Source: Sarcocystis neurona
Taxonomy: Eukaryota > Apicomplexa > Conoidasida > Eucoccidiorida > Sarcocystidae
Direction of reading: 5' to 3'
Length of the DNA stretch: 64,000 nucleotides
NCBI GenBank assembly: GCA_000727475.1
Contig: KL647296.1
Location: 3,392,784-3,456,783, forward strand
Positions 51,101 through 55,844 of this stretch are shown piece after piece. Both the position numbers and the translations under genes were made by a program. How positions within the stretch are numbered: the first letter of the stretch is position 1; every line of letters begins with the position of its first letter. The notes under the pieces were generated by a model. It made no database searches and had not been told where the DNA came from. It saw nothing but the letters and a program-made list of their open reading frames with translations.

Positions 51101-53157
51101 TGCTTTCCCCTCTCTGGGTCGCTGTTGCTGCTGTGTAATACTCCTTCGTGCCGGGTCACCGCCGTTTTCGCCGTCGCGCTGCTGTCGCCCCTCCCCCTGT
51201 TTCTGCTGCTCCTCCGCCGTCGCGCGGTCCTGCTGGTGGTGCGACGACGGCTGTCCTCCTCGTCCTCGTGCTGCTGCTGCTTGTGAACCACGTCTGTGCG
51301 GTGGTGTGGGGGCACTGCTGCTGCTGCGGTGTCGTGGAAGTGCTGTTGCTGCTGCCGTTGCGCGATGTTGCCTGACTGCTGCTCCTGCTGCTGTTTTGTT
51401 GAAGAAGAAGCCGCGCTTCTGCTGCTCCTGCTGCTGCTGCGGCTGGTGCTCCTGCTGCTGTTGGTACCTCAGCCGCACCCGGCAGCAGCAGCTGCTGCCG
51501 TTACGATGAGAATCCTCCGAGCAGCTGCGGCAACGGCGTCTGCTGCTGTGCTTCTCCCGAGAAATGCACCTGCCGCTTCTGGTGTGGAGAAGGGGGTGGG
51601 AAAACTGCCTCACTGCTGCGGCTGCTGCAGACGCGCGCTCCTGGCTGCTGCTGCTGCTGCTGTACCCGGGGGAACCGACGGCTGCCTCTTAGTCTGTGGC
51701 TGATCTTCTGCCTCAAGCGTCTTCCCTGCTGCTACTCTCCCACCTCCTCCTTCTGCTGCAACGGCTGCTGCTGCCACGATGTGGCTTCATTCTCTCTCGT
51801 TTCCCTCGCCTCCTGCTCACTTGGCTCCTGCTCACTTGGCTCCTGCTCCTGCTGCTTCCCCGACTGCTGCTACTGCTCAGCTGCGTTTGCGGCTGCTCCT
51901 GCTGCTCTTGCGGCTCCACCTGCTGCTGCACTTCCTGCAACATCTTCCTCACGTCAATCGTTGGGCGTCATTTTCGGCCGGGTTCCACGCTGCAGGACCC
52001 TGCGGGTGCTGCTGCTGCTGTTCGTATCTATATCTGTCTGTCTATATCTGCCTGTACCTATTTGTATCTGTCTATCTCCATAATTATCTGTATCCGTCCC
52101 TCCCTATATACCTGTCTATATCAATCTATATCTGTCTATATGCATATCTATATACACCTCTCTAAGTCTGCATCTATTTGTATATCTACATGATAGTGTA
52201 TGTGTCTCTGTTTCTGAATATTTGTATCAACTTGTGTAGCCCTTCACGCATGCATATATGTGTGTGTTGCACCGGAGAGCTGCTGCTGGGAGAGCTCTGG
52301 CGTGCGCTGCTGCTGCTGCTGTTGCTGCTGCTGTCGTCGTGAAGGCAGGTGATCATTAATAGGAGAAGATACAGGAAGGAAATGAATCTCGACGGTGATA
52401 TATGTTTTCCTCTGCGTACAAATAATTTGTAGATGTACGTATTAACTTCCCTCATCCCTATGGAAGTCCACAAATATGTCCCTCTGCAGTTCTCTCTCCG
52501 TATATATATGTACGTACTTCTGTATACGTATGTATGTGTATGGGGAGAGAGAGAAGAGAAAGACAGAGGGATATAACACGCATTTATATGTCATACATAG
52601 AGAGTTGTGGTAGATAAATCTCTGCGCGTGAAGTTGCATATATATATATATATGTATATATGTGTATGTATGTGTGTTCATGTGTATGTATATGTGTTTC
52701 TATATATGTATATATACATGTGTAAAGTGAGCTGTGGGTGCATACGAATAAAAATATAAATATATATATGTTTGTCCGTGTATGTTTCTATTGCATACAT
52801 ATATGTATATGTGTCTTTGCAGATACGTAGATATAGGTATATATTCCCCTGCACGTATATATATAGATGGTAGCTGCCTATGTATGAACTATGTGGGTGG
52901 CTTTGCTATTTTCAGCTGGCTCGTTCCTTTCGCTGCTGTTGGCTGCTGCAGGCGCATTGGTGGCGCTTCTGCTGCTGCTGCTGGGTTATACGCTGCGCAT
53001 GCACGCGCGGCTGAATAGTCTCGAAGGTAGCCTCGCAGCGCAGCAGCAGCAGCTGGCGACGCAGCAGCAGCAGCTCCTACGGGAGCAGCAGCAGCAACAC
53101 GTGGCGCTGATGCAGGAGCAGCCCCTTGCTGCGCTGGACCGCTACAGTCTTCGCTAA
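14479..53157 (+). CDS. Giant GRAM-VASt membrane protein (LAM/Aster type), possibly with BAR-PH N-terminus
   Basis: An intron-split gene whose exons encode, in order, BAR-like helices, a PH-like C-terminal helix, a GRAM domain, a VASt (StART-like) domain and a C-terminal membrane helix. Proposed exons: 14479-20089, 22216-24716, 26016-26335, 27832-27898, 29604-29719, 31879-31975, 39004-39063, 41446-41709, 42213-42832, 44456-44967, 46964 to about 47666 (one unresolved internal break), 49019 to about 49480, 52916-53157. Known members of this family sit in the ER at contact sites, sense the partner membrane with GRAM and carry sterol with VASt. Apicomplexans do not make sterols, so a role in distributing scavenged host sterol is an inference. 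Phases match at every junction from 20089 to 46964. The 14479 start and the end of the penultimate exon are unsure. The protein would have 3,000-3,900 residues, mostly low-complexity insertions; family members elsewhere are usually about 600-1,400. Confidence 0.7.
15711..15875 (+). repeat. 30-bp tandem repeat inside the long exon, open in two frames
   Basis: About five copies of a 30-bp unit (CAGATGCAGCAGCAACAAGA plus GCAGCAGCGG). In the long-ORF frame it encodes the decapeptide [10 protein letters not shown]; in the next frame it encodes [10 protein letters not shown]. Both are uninterrupted. A 30-bp unit keeps either frame. Confidence 0.85.
20090..22215. other. Intron with CT-rich minisatellite and TA microsatellites
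   Basis: Runs from GTAAAT (20,090) to CTGCTGCAG (22,215). It holds TATATG tracts (20,195-20,300, 20,440-20,520, 20,990-21,240), a CTCCCTGTCTCC array at 20,580-20,830, and the opposite orientation (GGGAGACGGAGACA) at 21,945-22,070. No credible exon inside, although some C/T-rich frames are open for more than 100 codons. Confidence 0.55.
22216..24716 (+). CDS. Exon: PH-like helix then long acidic/Gln/Ala low-complexity linker
   Basis: Starts after TGCTGCTGCAG and, with the single base from 20089, reads [20 protein letters not shown], which fits a PH-domain C-terminal helix with its conserved Trp. It then stays open for about 830 codons. Recognisable parts are a Ser/Arg-rich stretch, an acidic run following [11 protein letters not shown] (about 23,400-23,475), a Gln/Glu block (about 23,560-23,730), the charged segment around [12 protein letters not shown] (about 23,740) and long Ala runs (24,070-24,400). 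The donor is CAG|GTCAAC at 24,716, phase 0, matching the next exon. An internal donor-like AAG|GTAAAT at 22,571 is also in phase 0, so a shorter form is possible. I infer it is the linker between PH and GRAM. Confidence 0.5.
23412..23480 (+). repeat. GAAGAAGAC repeat encoding an acidic run
   Basis: Tandem GAAGAAGAC/GAAGAAGAA units give a Glu/Asp run of about 20 residues in the exon frame. It is preceded by the non-repetitive SEADITPVP, which supports this frame as the coding one. Confidence 0.8.
24717..26015. other. Intron, TA-rich with a GACAGGGAGACGG tract
   Basis: TATATG microsatellites fill 24,755-24,900, 25,140-25,200 and 25,310-25,470. A purine-rich CAGGGAGACGGGGAGACGG array lies at 25,675-25,755. 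The acceptor AG (26,014-26,015) overlaps a near copy of the GGTGTACGTACACC palindrome. Confidence 0.55.
26016..26335 (+). CDS. Exon: acidic/Ala linker running into the GRAM start
   Basis: Reads [14 protein letters not shown], then a charged and Ala-rich stretch, and ends [12 protein letters not shown] plus two bases at [21 protein letters not shown] sits immediately before the GRAM core, as a leading helix does in GRAM-VASt proteins. The two leftover bases (AG) plus the first base of the next exon (A) give Arg, an exact phase match. The frame only opens at 25,989, so the AG at 26,014-26,015 is the only workable acceptor, although its upstream tract is not pyrimidine-rich. The end of this exon is secure; its start is less so. 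Confidence 0.75.
26336..27831. other. Intron, TA/CA microsatellite-rich
   Basis: Almost entirely TATATG and CACATA microsatellite (26,520-26,810, 26,870-26,930, 27,000-27,430), then a C/T-rich approach ending TGCTGCTGCTGCAG at 27,831. No gene on either strand. Confidence 0.7.
27832..27898 (+). CDS. Exon: GRAM domain, first strand
   Basis: A 67-bp exon between TGCTGCAG and CAA|GTAATT. With the carried-over AG it encodes R then [20 protein letters not shown] and LQ. The pattern of acidic residue, hydrophobic pair, then SCAL followed by a hydrophobic LLQ is the start of the GRAM fold, where the family has variants of 'E.L...YSCAL....LLQG'. It leaves in phase 0, and the next exon opens with the GRL that completes the LQGRLY signature. 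It would be missed by ORF-length gene calling. Confidence 0.92.
27899..29603. other. Intron containing three palindrome copies
   Basis: CTG-rich and C/T-rich sequence (27,900-28,230), TATATG microsatellites (28,300-28,680, 28,990-29,180), a CCGTGTCTCCCTGTCTCC tract (29,365-29,410), and three copies of GGTGTACGTACACC or a one-mismatch form (29,271, 29,465, 29,561). Acceptor TACCTCCAG at 29,603. Confidence 0.65.
29604..29719 (+). CDS. Exon: GRAM domain, central strands
   Basis: Encodes [20 protein letters not shown], then [18 protein letters not shown] plus two bases. This is the diagnostic GRAM core: '[13 protein letters not shown]' followed by a Phe-Gly-x-Glu-Thr turn and the 'LP..EIVAI' strand, closely parallel to plant VAD1-like and animal GRAMD1 domains. 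It starts in phase 0 after CCTCCAG and ends CG|GTAACA. The CG is completed by C from the next exon to give Arg. The Asn-Glu-Thr-Thr before Leu-Phe-Gly is a short insertion relative to most family members. Confidence 0.95.
29720..31878. other. Intron, C/T-rich and TA-rich
   Basis: TATATG microsatellites (29,985-30,190, 31,090-31,560) surround a CTCCCCTTCCCTGTCTCCCT minisatellite at 30,590-30,930. Acceptor GACGCATGCAG at 31,878. Long C/T-rich ORFs here are composition artefacts. Confidence 0.65.
31879..31975 (+). CDS. Exon: GRAM domain, last strands
   Basis: Begins with the base that completes Arg, then encodes [20 protein letters not shown] and [12 protein letters not shown], ending AAG|GTAATC in phase 0. 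This is the second half of the GRAM fold: the '[11 protein letters not shown]' strand, a Gly-Gly turn, and the '[10 protein letters not shown]' strand that precedes the closing helix. The joined sequence [20 protein letters not shown] has no gap relative to the family. Two downstream segments can supply the final helix in phase, at 39,004 (preferred) and 35,125. Confidence 0.95.
35125..35178 (+). CDS. Candidate alternative exon for the GRAM closing helix
   Basis: After ATGTGCAG (AG at 35,123-35,124) the phase-0 frame reads [18 protein letters not shown], a plausible amphipathic helix that could follow LLNRDK just as the 39,004 exon does. CAA|GTTGTT at 35,178 is a weak donor in phase 0; otherwise the frame runs on into Ser/Asn repeats. 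It shares the Ile-Phe position with the preferred exon but lacks the Trp usual in this helix. It may be a mutually exclusive exon, a decayed duplicate, or chance. Confidence 0.3.
35872..38961 (+). CDS. About 1,030-codon Gln-rich ORF within the GRAM intron; status uncertain
   Basis: A frame open from ATG 35,872 to 38,961. The first 240 codons are a convincing charged coiled coil (for example [20 protein letters not shown] and [14 protein letters not shown]). Later parts are Ala-rich or pure poly-Gln. From about 37.2 kb neighbouring frames look equally protein-like ([14 protein letters not shown] near 37,682; [16 protein letters not shown] near 37,799; [16 protein letters not shown] near 38,170; [20 protein letters not shown] near 38,890), so either several small introns or random frame slippage is involved. 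It lies between the strand and helix exons of GRAM. Options are an in-domain insertion, an alternative transcript, a nested gene, or an intronic repeat that stayed open by composition. Confidence 0.3.
38431..38697 (+). repeat. Long CAG/CAA array (poly-Gln if translated)
   Basis: About 265 bp of CAGCAACAACAG units with few interruptions, encoding more than 70 Gln with occasional Glu in one frame. It is the longest near-pure trinucleotide tract in the window. The CAA/CAG mixture would slow slippage compared with pure CAG. Confidence 0.9.
39004..39063 (+). CDS. Exon: GRAM domain closing helix
   Basis: A 60-bp exon, GCTGCGATTGCAG|...GTC|GTAAGC, encoding [15 protein letters not shown] followed by MEQGV, phase 0 at both ends. 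Joined to 31975 it gives [18 protein letters not shown], the classic end of a GRAM domain ('RD.AY..I...W'). The reading frame matches the exon before and the one after. It is the best evidence that the 3-kb open region upstream is not constitutive exon. Confidence 0.88.
39064..41445. other. Intron with repeated TAGGCTGTGTTCCTCTC units
   Basis: CT-rich and TATATG sequence; a tandem array at 39,733-40,140 (separate entry); a CCCCGTGTCTCC tract (40,340-40,400); a 14-G run (40,603-40,616); then A/T-rich sequence to the TGTGTCTGCAG acceptor at 41,445. Confidence 0.65.
39733..40140. repeat. ~60-bp tandem repeat with TA-microsatellite core
   Basis: Seven or so units, each with GTAGGCTGTGTTCCTCTCTC then CATATATA runs of varying length. 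Starts are near 39,733, 39,792, 39,846, 39,911, 39,951, 40,021 and 40,125. Same design as the 8.8-kb array: a conserved non-TA block alternating with a variable TA core. Confidence 0.8.
41446..41709 (+). CDS. Exon: linker between GRAM and VASt
   Basis: An 88-codon exon with a clean acceptor (TGTGTCTGCAG) and a consensus donor (GAG|GTGCGT), phase 0 at both ends. It reads [20 protein letters not shown], then Gln and Ala runs, an acidic run, and [10 protein letters not shown]. The charged first part looks like ordinary protein; the rest is a flexible linker. Its phases match the GRAM helix exon before it and the VASt exon after it. Confidence 0.75.
42213..42832 (+). CDS. Exon: linker plus VASt domain start
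   Basis: Begins [17 protein letters not shown] after CGGCTTGTGCAG, continues as Ala- and Glu-rich linker, then enters the VASt fold: [33 protein letters not shown]. The family pattern is a basic strand, a helix beginning 'S..QL...LF', then Asp-x-x-(Ser/Pro)-Phe-Leu; this matches. The last two bases AG are followed by GCACGT rather than GT. Joined to the next exon they give [15 protein letters not shown], the expected continuation, so the donor appears to be a GC-AG type. The acceptor at 42,212 is plausible but less certain than the domain itself. Confidence 0.85.
43090..43215. repeat. 20-bp TA-rich tandem array
   Basis: Six near-identical units of TATATATATGTATATATGTG. Non-coding, inside an intron. 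Confidence 0.9.
43695..44260. repeat. Direct repeats plus a long inverted repeat
   Basis: The 23-bp element GTATACTGTACACTATAGAA TAG starts at 43,695, 43,740, 43,839 and 43,874. The last copy extends to TGTTGTATGCTATG (43,929), and its reverse complement, with several mismatches, is at 44,203-44,260. The arms are about 56 bp with a spacer near 270 bp, so transcript or single-stranded DNA could fold into a stem. Confidence 0.8.
44456..44967 (+). CDS. Exon: VASt domain, second part with a Ser/Ala insertion
   Basis: Starts with the base completing Arg, then [20 protein letters not shown]. The aromatic 'PWEP' corresponds to the conserved Trp segment after the first VASt helix. A roughly 110-residue Ser/Ala/Gln insertion follows, then the fold resumes with RRALRYELS plus one base at C|GTAAGA, a consensus donor. 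The C is completed by TG of the next exon to give Leu: [19 protein letters not shown], the 'R.L.Y..P' strand pair of VASt. A homopolymer insertion inside a loop of a folded domain is typical of Eimeria proteins. Confidence 0.88.
44968..46963. other. Intron containing the assembly gap
   Basis: CT-rich minisatellite (CCCTGTCTCCCT) flanks a run of N at 45,258-46,203 on both sides. Unique sequence resumes at about 46,400. Acceptor TGCGTGCGCTGCAG at 46,963. ORFs drawn through the N run have no meaning. Confidence 0.8.
45258..46203. other. Assembly gap (946 N)
   Basis: A run of N bounded on both sides by CTCCCTGTCTCC repeats. The gap was probably caused by that minisatellite; its true length is unknown. 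Confidence 0.99.
46964..47666 (+). CDS. Exon(s): VASt domain core
   Basis: Opens [20 protein letters not shown], then [19 protein letters not shown] and [20 protein letters not shown]. This is the centre of VASt: the 'VE..F.L' strand, then the conserved 'VP.SD.F' turn and the following strand. A long Ala/Ser/Gln insertion follows. The fold resumes at [18 protein letters not shown], ending CAG|GTGAGC at 47,666 in phase 0. The two ends are in different frames (first part stops at about 47,610; the last part uses another frame), so there is either one more small intron in the insertion or an assembly slip; I could not place it. Both ends fit VASt and join their neighbours in phase. Confidence 0.82.
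47667..49018. other. Intron with CTG array
   Basis: GTGAGC to TGCCCTCAG. Includes a CTG/CTGCTTCTGTTG array at 48,400-48,720, which reads as poly-Leu or poly-Ala. It is skipped because KRSLVQ joins perfectly to GKITAQAE across it. Confidence 0.7.
49019..49480 (+). CDS. Exon: end of VASt and start of the cytosolic linker
   Basis: After TGCCCTCAG, phase 0, reads [20 protein letters not shown] then [20 protein letters not shown] and Gln/Ala/Glu-rich sequence. Joined to the previous exon it gives [18 protein letters not shown], the last VASt strand and final helix ('FLK..W..G.I......SLE'). A stop follows at about 49,481, so the exon must end before it. The next exon needs a donor in phase 1, and none is clearly best, so the 3' limit shown is an upper bound. 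Further linker exons may exist in 50-52 kb. Confidence 0.82.
49481..52915. other. Intron(s) with extensive CTG repeat; linker exons possible
   Basis: TATATG tracts (49,640-49,685, 49,785-49,990, 52,640-52,860) surround imperfect CTG repeat from 50,080 to 51,930. A short unique segment after a good acceptor (TTCTTCGTGTCCAG, 50,008) reads [20 protein letters not shown] in one frame, and another at 51,940-52,000 contains [18 protein letters not shown]; neither can be fixed as an exon. Confidence 0.5.
52916..53157 (+). CDS. Last exon: C-terminal membrane helix and Gln-rich tail
   Basis: Acceptor GCTATTTTCAG, then CT completing a codon and [40 protein letters not shown], a Gln-rich coiled coil, ALDRYSLR and TAA at 53,155-53,157. 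A single hydrophobic helix of about 22 residues followed by a short charged tail is how LAM/Aster proteins are anchored in the ER after VASt. A basic cluster (RMHAR) flanks the helix. The tail's Gln repeats come from CAG expansion. That it belongs to this gene is inferred from order, strand and architecture, because the upstream donor was not found. Confidence 0.78.
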
Positions 53158-55208
53158 GCGACAGGCCCGCTGGCCGTGTGAATCTCGCAGATACCTATGT
53201 GTGTGTCTATGTGTATATATATATATGTGTATGTATATGTGTGTGTGTATGTTCATACATGAAAGAGCTGCTGCTCTGCCCCTGGCTTTGCCCTATCTCT
53301 CTTGGCTTTGCCCTATCTCTCATGGCTTTGCCCTGTTTGTTTTGCTGCTGCGTGGACTTCTATTCCTCCTTTTGTTCCTGCTCCTCCTCCTCTGCGTCCT
53401 CACATTTTCTCGCCCATCTGCATGCGACTGCTCGCGCGTGTTTGTCTGCACGCGTCTGCATGCGGGTCTCCGTCAACGTCGTGGCCAGGCAGCAACGCCC
53501 GCGCGGTGCACTTCTGCTTGCCCCAGCTGCTGCTTCTGCTGCTGCTGCCAGCCCGCGAGACTGCCTCTCTCTCTATATATTTCTCTCCCGTGCGTATTCT
53601 GCGAAACTACGCGACCGTAGGGGGAGCCGCACCCACGTCCCCCACACATTCCCATTTCCATATAACTACACAAAGGGCTCTCTCTGTATATACGCATGTA
53701 TATAAATTCTGTGTACACGTATATAAGGCCATAGATGTATTATATGTACCTGTATACGGCTGTAAACGTGTATAAATTTCTATGTGCAAGTACAAGGACA
53801 TAGATATAGGCGTATTTCTATATCCTAGTAGGAGGCTATATATACATATGTATATATTTATGTGTATATATATGTGTATATATTCTGCGTACGCTTTGCA
53901 AGGCTATTAACATACATATTCATTTCTACCAAAAGATGTACAAATATCCACCGCATACATACACGTGTACAAGTGCATGAGGTGGGGCTATCTGCACACC
54001 TACATGCATATGTATATTTGACACTGGTGTATATATATATACATAAATAGATAGATATATATAGAAACAGATACATAGGTGTAGATATATACGTATACAT
54101 ATATATGTATATATATATGTATATATATTATGCCGACACACAGTTTTACATACGTGAGCAGATCGATCTCTCTCTCTGTCTGTCTCTGTCCATCTCTCTA
54201 TCCATATATATATATATATATGTATGGGTAGCTGCATATTTATAGTAGACGCGCGTACGACTATAAACGGTGGTGTATGTAGAAATGTAGGTAGGGGTAT
54301 CTGTATGTACATACGCGTGTGTATGCATGCAGCTGTACAGAATAGATACACGTACGTGTGTGGTGCCGCCATACAGCAGCCCCACGTCTTTCATGGGAGC
54401 TGTCCGGGGGAAGGACGCTTCCTGTGCGCAGCTGTGGCTGACGCATGTCTATAAAATCTCTCCGTTACGTGGAGGAAAACAGGCGTCGTCATTTTGTATA
54501 TGCCTCTCTGTGCGAATGTATGTGTACTACTACACATACACGTACGCAGAGATGCAGGCACGTCTTTCTGCCTGTGCTTTTAGCTATGTGCATATGAAAC
54601 TATATATATTAGATATATATATGTCTGAAGTTACATATACATACATATATGTAGGCATATATATTTATATATATATGTATATATGTACGTGCCTACCTAT
54701 ACATATATATATACATACATGTATGTGCACATTCTTGTAATGAGTAGTTTTAGCTATGAGCGTATGGACACTTTTTTTGTCCACGTATGTGGATATGTAT
54801 TGTTTGTGCGATTGGTACTCTGTATAATTTTGTAAATGGCGATATGCATGCGCGGTACATGTGGAGGATAGAGTGGGGGCGGGTGGAACAGAGGGAAGCA
54901 GATGCGTGCCAGCAGGTGACTGCTGCACCCTTTCGCAGAGGACGTGTCTGCCAGCACTTTTCCTCTCTGTTGTACGTTTTTTTCCGAGAGAAAGGAAGGA
55001 GCCGTTGTCTTCGCGTTTTTGTCGAGAAGCCTTCGTCGCTGTGCGCGCGTAGCAAGTGACGCGCCAGCTCGCGGAGAATTTGTGGCCACACGGAGAGGGA
55101 TTCTTTCTTGTGTTGGGGCAGGTCGTCAAGCCTTACGTCTGCACAGGACGCGTGGGGGAGTTCTGTAGATGTGTGTCTGCGTCCAACTCTCCGTCAAAAT
55201 GTCGGAAA
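53158..55208. other. 3' flank of the giant gene; no gene seen
   Basis: TATATG microsatellites (53,210-53,250, 53,840-54,130, 54,600-54,725), a 21-bp tandem repeat (53,283-53,340) and a CTG patch (53,525-53,545). No credible ORF or poly(A) signal cluster that I can single out. Confidence 0.5.
53283..53340. repeat. 21-bp tandem repeat, just under three copies
   Basis: Unit TGGCTTTGCCCTATCTCTC plus TT or AT. It would encode repeats of about seven residues if translated, but it lies after the stop codon of the last exon. Confidence 0.85.
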
Positions 55209-55844
55209 ATGGCATCTGTTGAAGGACGGGAGATGGTGGCGGTAATTGTCGGCGTTCTCGAAGGCGTGACACTGACAGAGAGAAAAACGCAGACAGCTGC
55301 TGCGAGTCTCTTGTGGTGCGACACCTACGGCTACATAAAAAGTGCACACGTTTTTGCGGAGACGACACACGTTGGCTGCCTGCACGAGACGTCACAGGCA
55401 TGCGCAGCAGTGCGGATTTCTCTGTTCGTCAGTTTGCTTGTGTACACCTGCGTGCCCGATCTCCCGCCGTCGCACTGCTGTCGGAAGGGAGAAGTGACAA
55501 GCAACCGCAAAGCAGCGAACAACTGCGTCCTCTCCCCAACAATCCGGCAACATCCACACGACAGCACCAACAGCGCAGCACCAACAGCGCAGCACCAACA
55601 GCGCAGCACCACCAGCGCAGCAGGGCACCACGTCAGTAGTAGTGCTCCCAGAAACGCAAGTGCGCGAGCGACACTCGCAGCGGCAGCACCTGCAGCTGCT
55701 ACAACTGCAGCAGCAACACTGCAGCAGCAACACAGCAGCAGCAACAACTGCAGCAGCAACAACTACAGCAGCAACACTGCAGCAGCAACAACTGCAGCGG
55801 CAACACTGCAGCAGCAACAACTGCAGCAGCGACAACTGCAGTAG
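55209..55844 (+). CDS. Hypothetical ORF ending in CAG/CAA repeats
   Basis: ATG 55,209 to TAG 55,844, 211 codons. The frame is also open upstream to about 55,056 (with TRQLAENLWPHGEGFFLVLG), so an upstream exon is possible. The first 90 codons are not low-complexity (MASVEGREMVAVIVGVLEGV, then KTQTAAASLLWCDTYGY). The rest is a 15-bp CCAACAGCGCAGCAC repeat and CAG/CAA repeats giving Thr/Ala/Ser/Gln runs. I recognise no family, and codon use gives no strong support. It could be a small single-exon gene, one exon of a longer one, or chance. Confidence 0.28.
   Translation: MASVEGREMVAVIVGVLEGVTLTERKTQTAAASLLWCDTYGYIKSAHVFAETTHVGCLHETSQACAAVRISLFVSLLVYTCVPDLPPSHCCRKGEVTSNRKAANNCVLSPTIRQHPHDSTNSAAPTAQHQQRSTTSAAGHHVSSSAPRNASARATLAAAAPAAATTAAATLQQQHSSSNNCSSNNYSSNTAAATTAAATLQQQQLQQRQLQ
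55560..55843 (+). repeat. 15-bp CAACAGCGCAGCACC array and CAACAACTGCAGCAG array
   Basis: First array at about 55,567-55,625 (four units), second at about 55,690-55,843 (CAGCAGCAACAACTG variants). This is the last CAG-type block before the repeat-poor segment. Confidence 0.8.

Noticed and set aside
50479..51315. Minus-strand Gln/Ser/Arg-rich ORF at 50-51 kb
   Set aside because: Complement of CTG repeat in an intron of the plus-strand gene; no splice-site pair or unique segment stands out.
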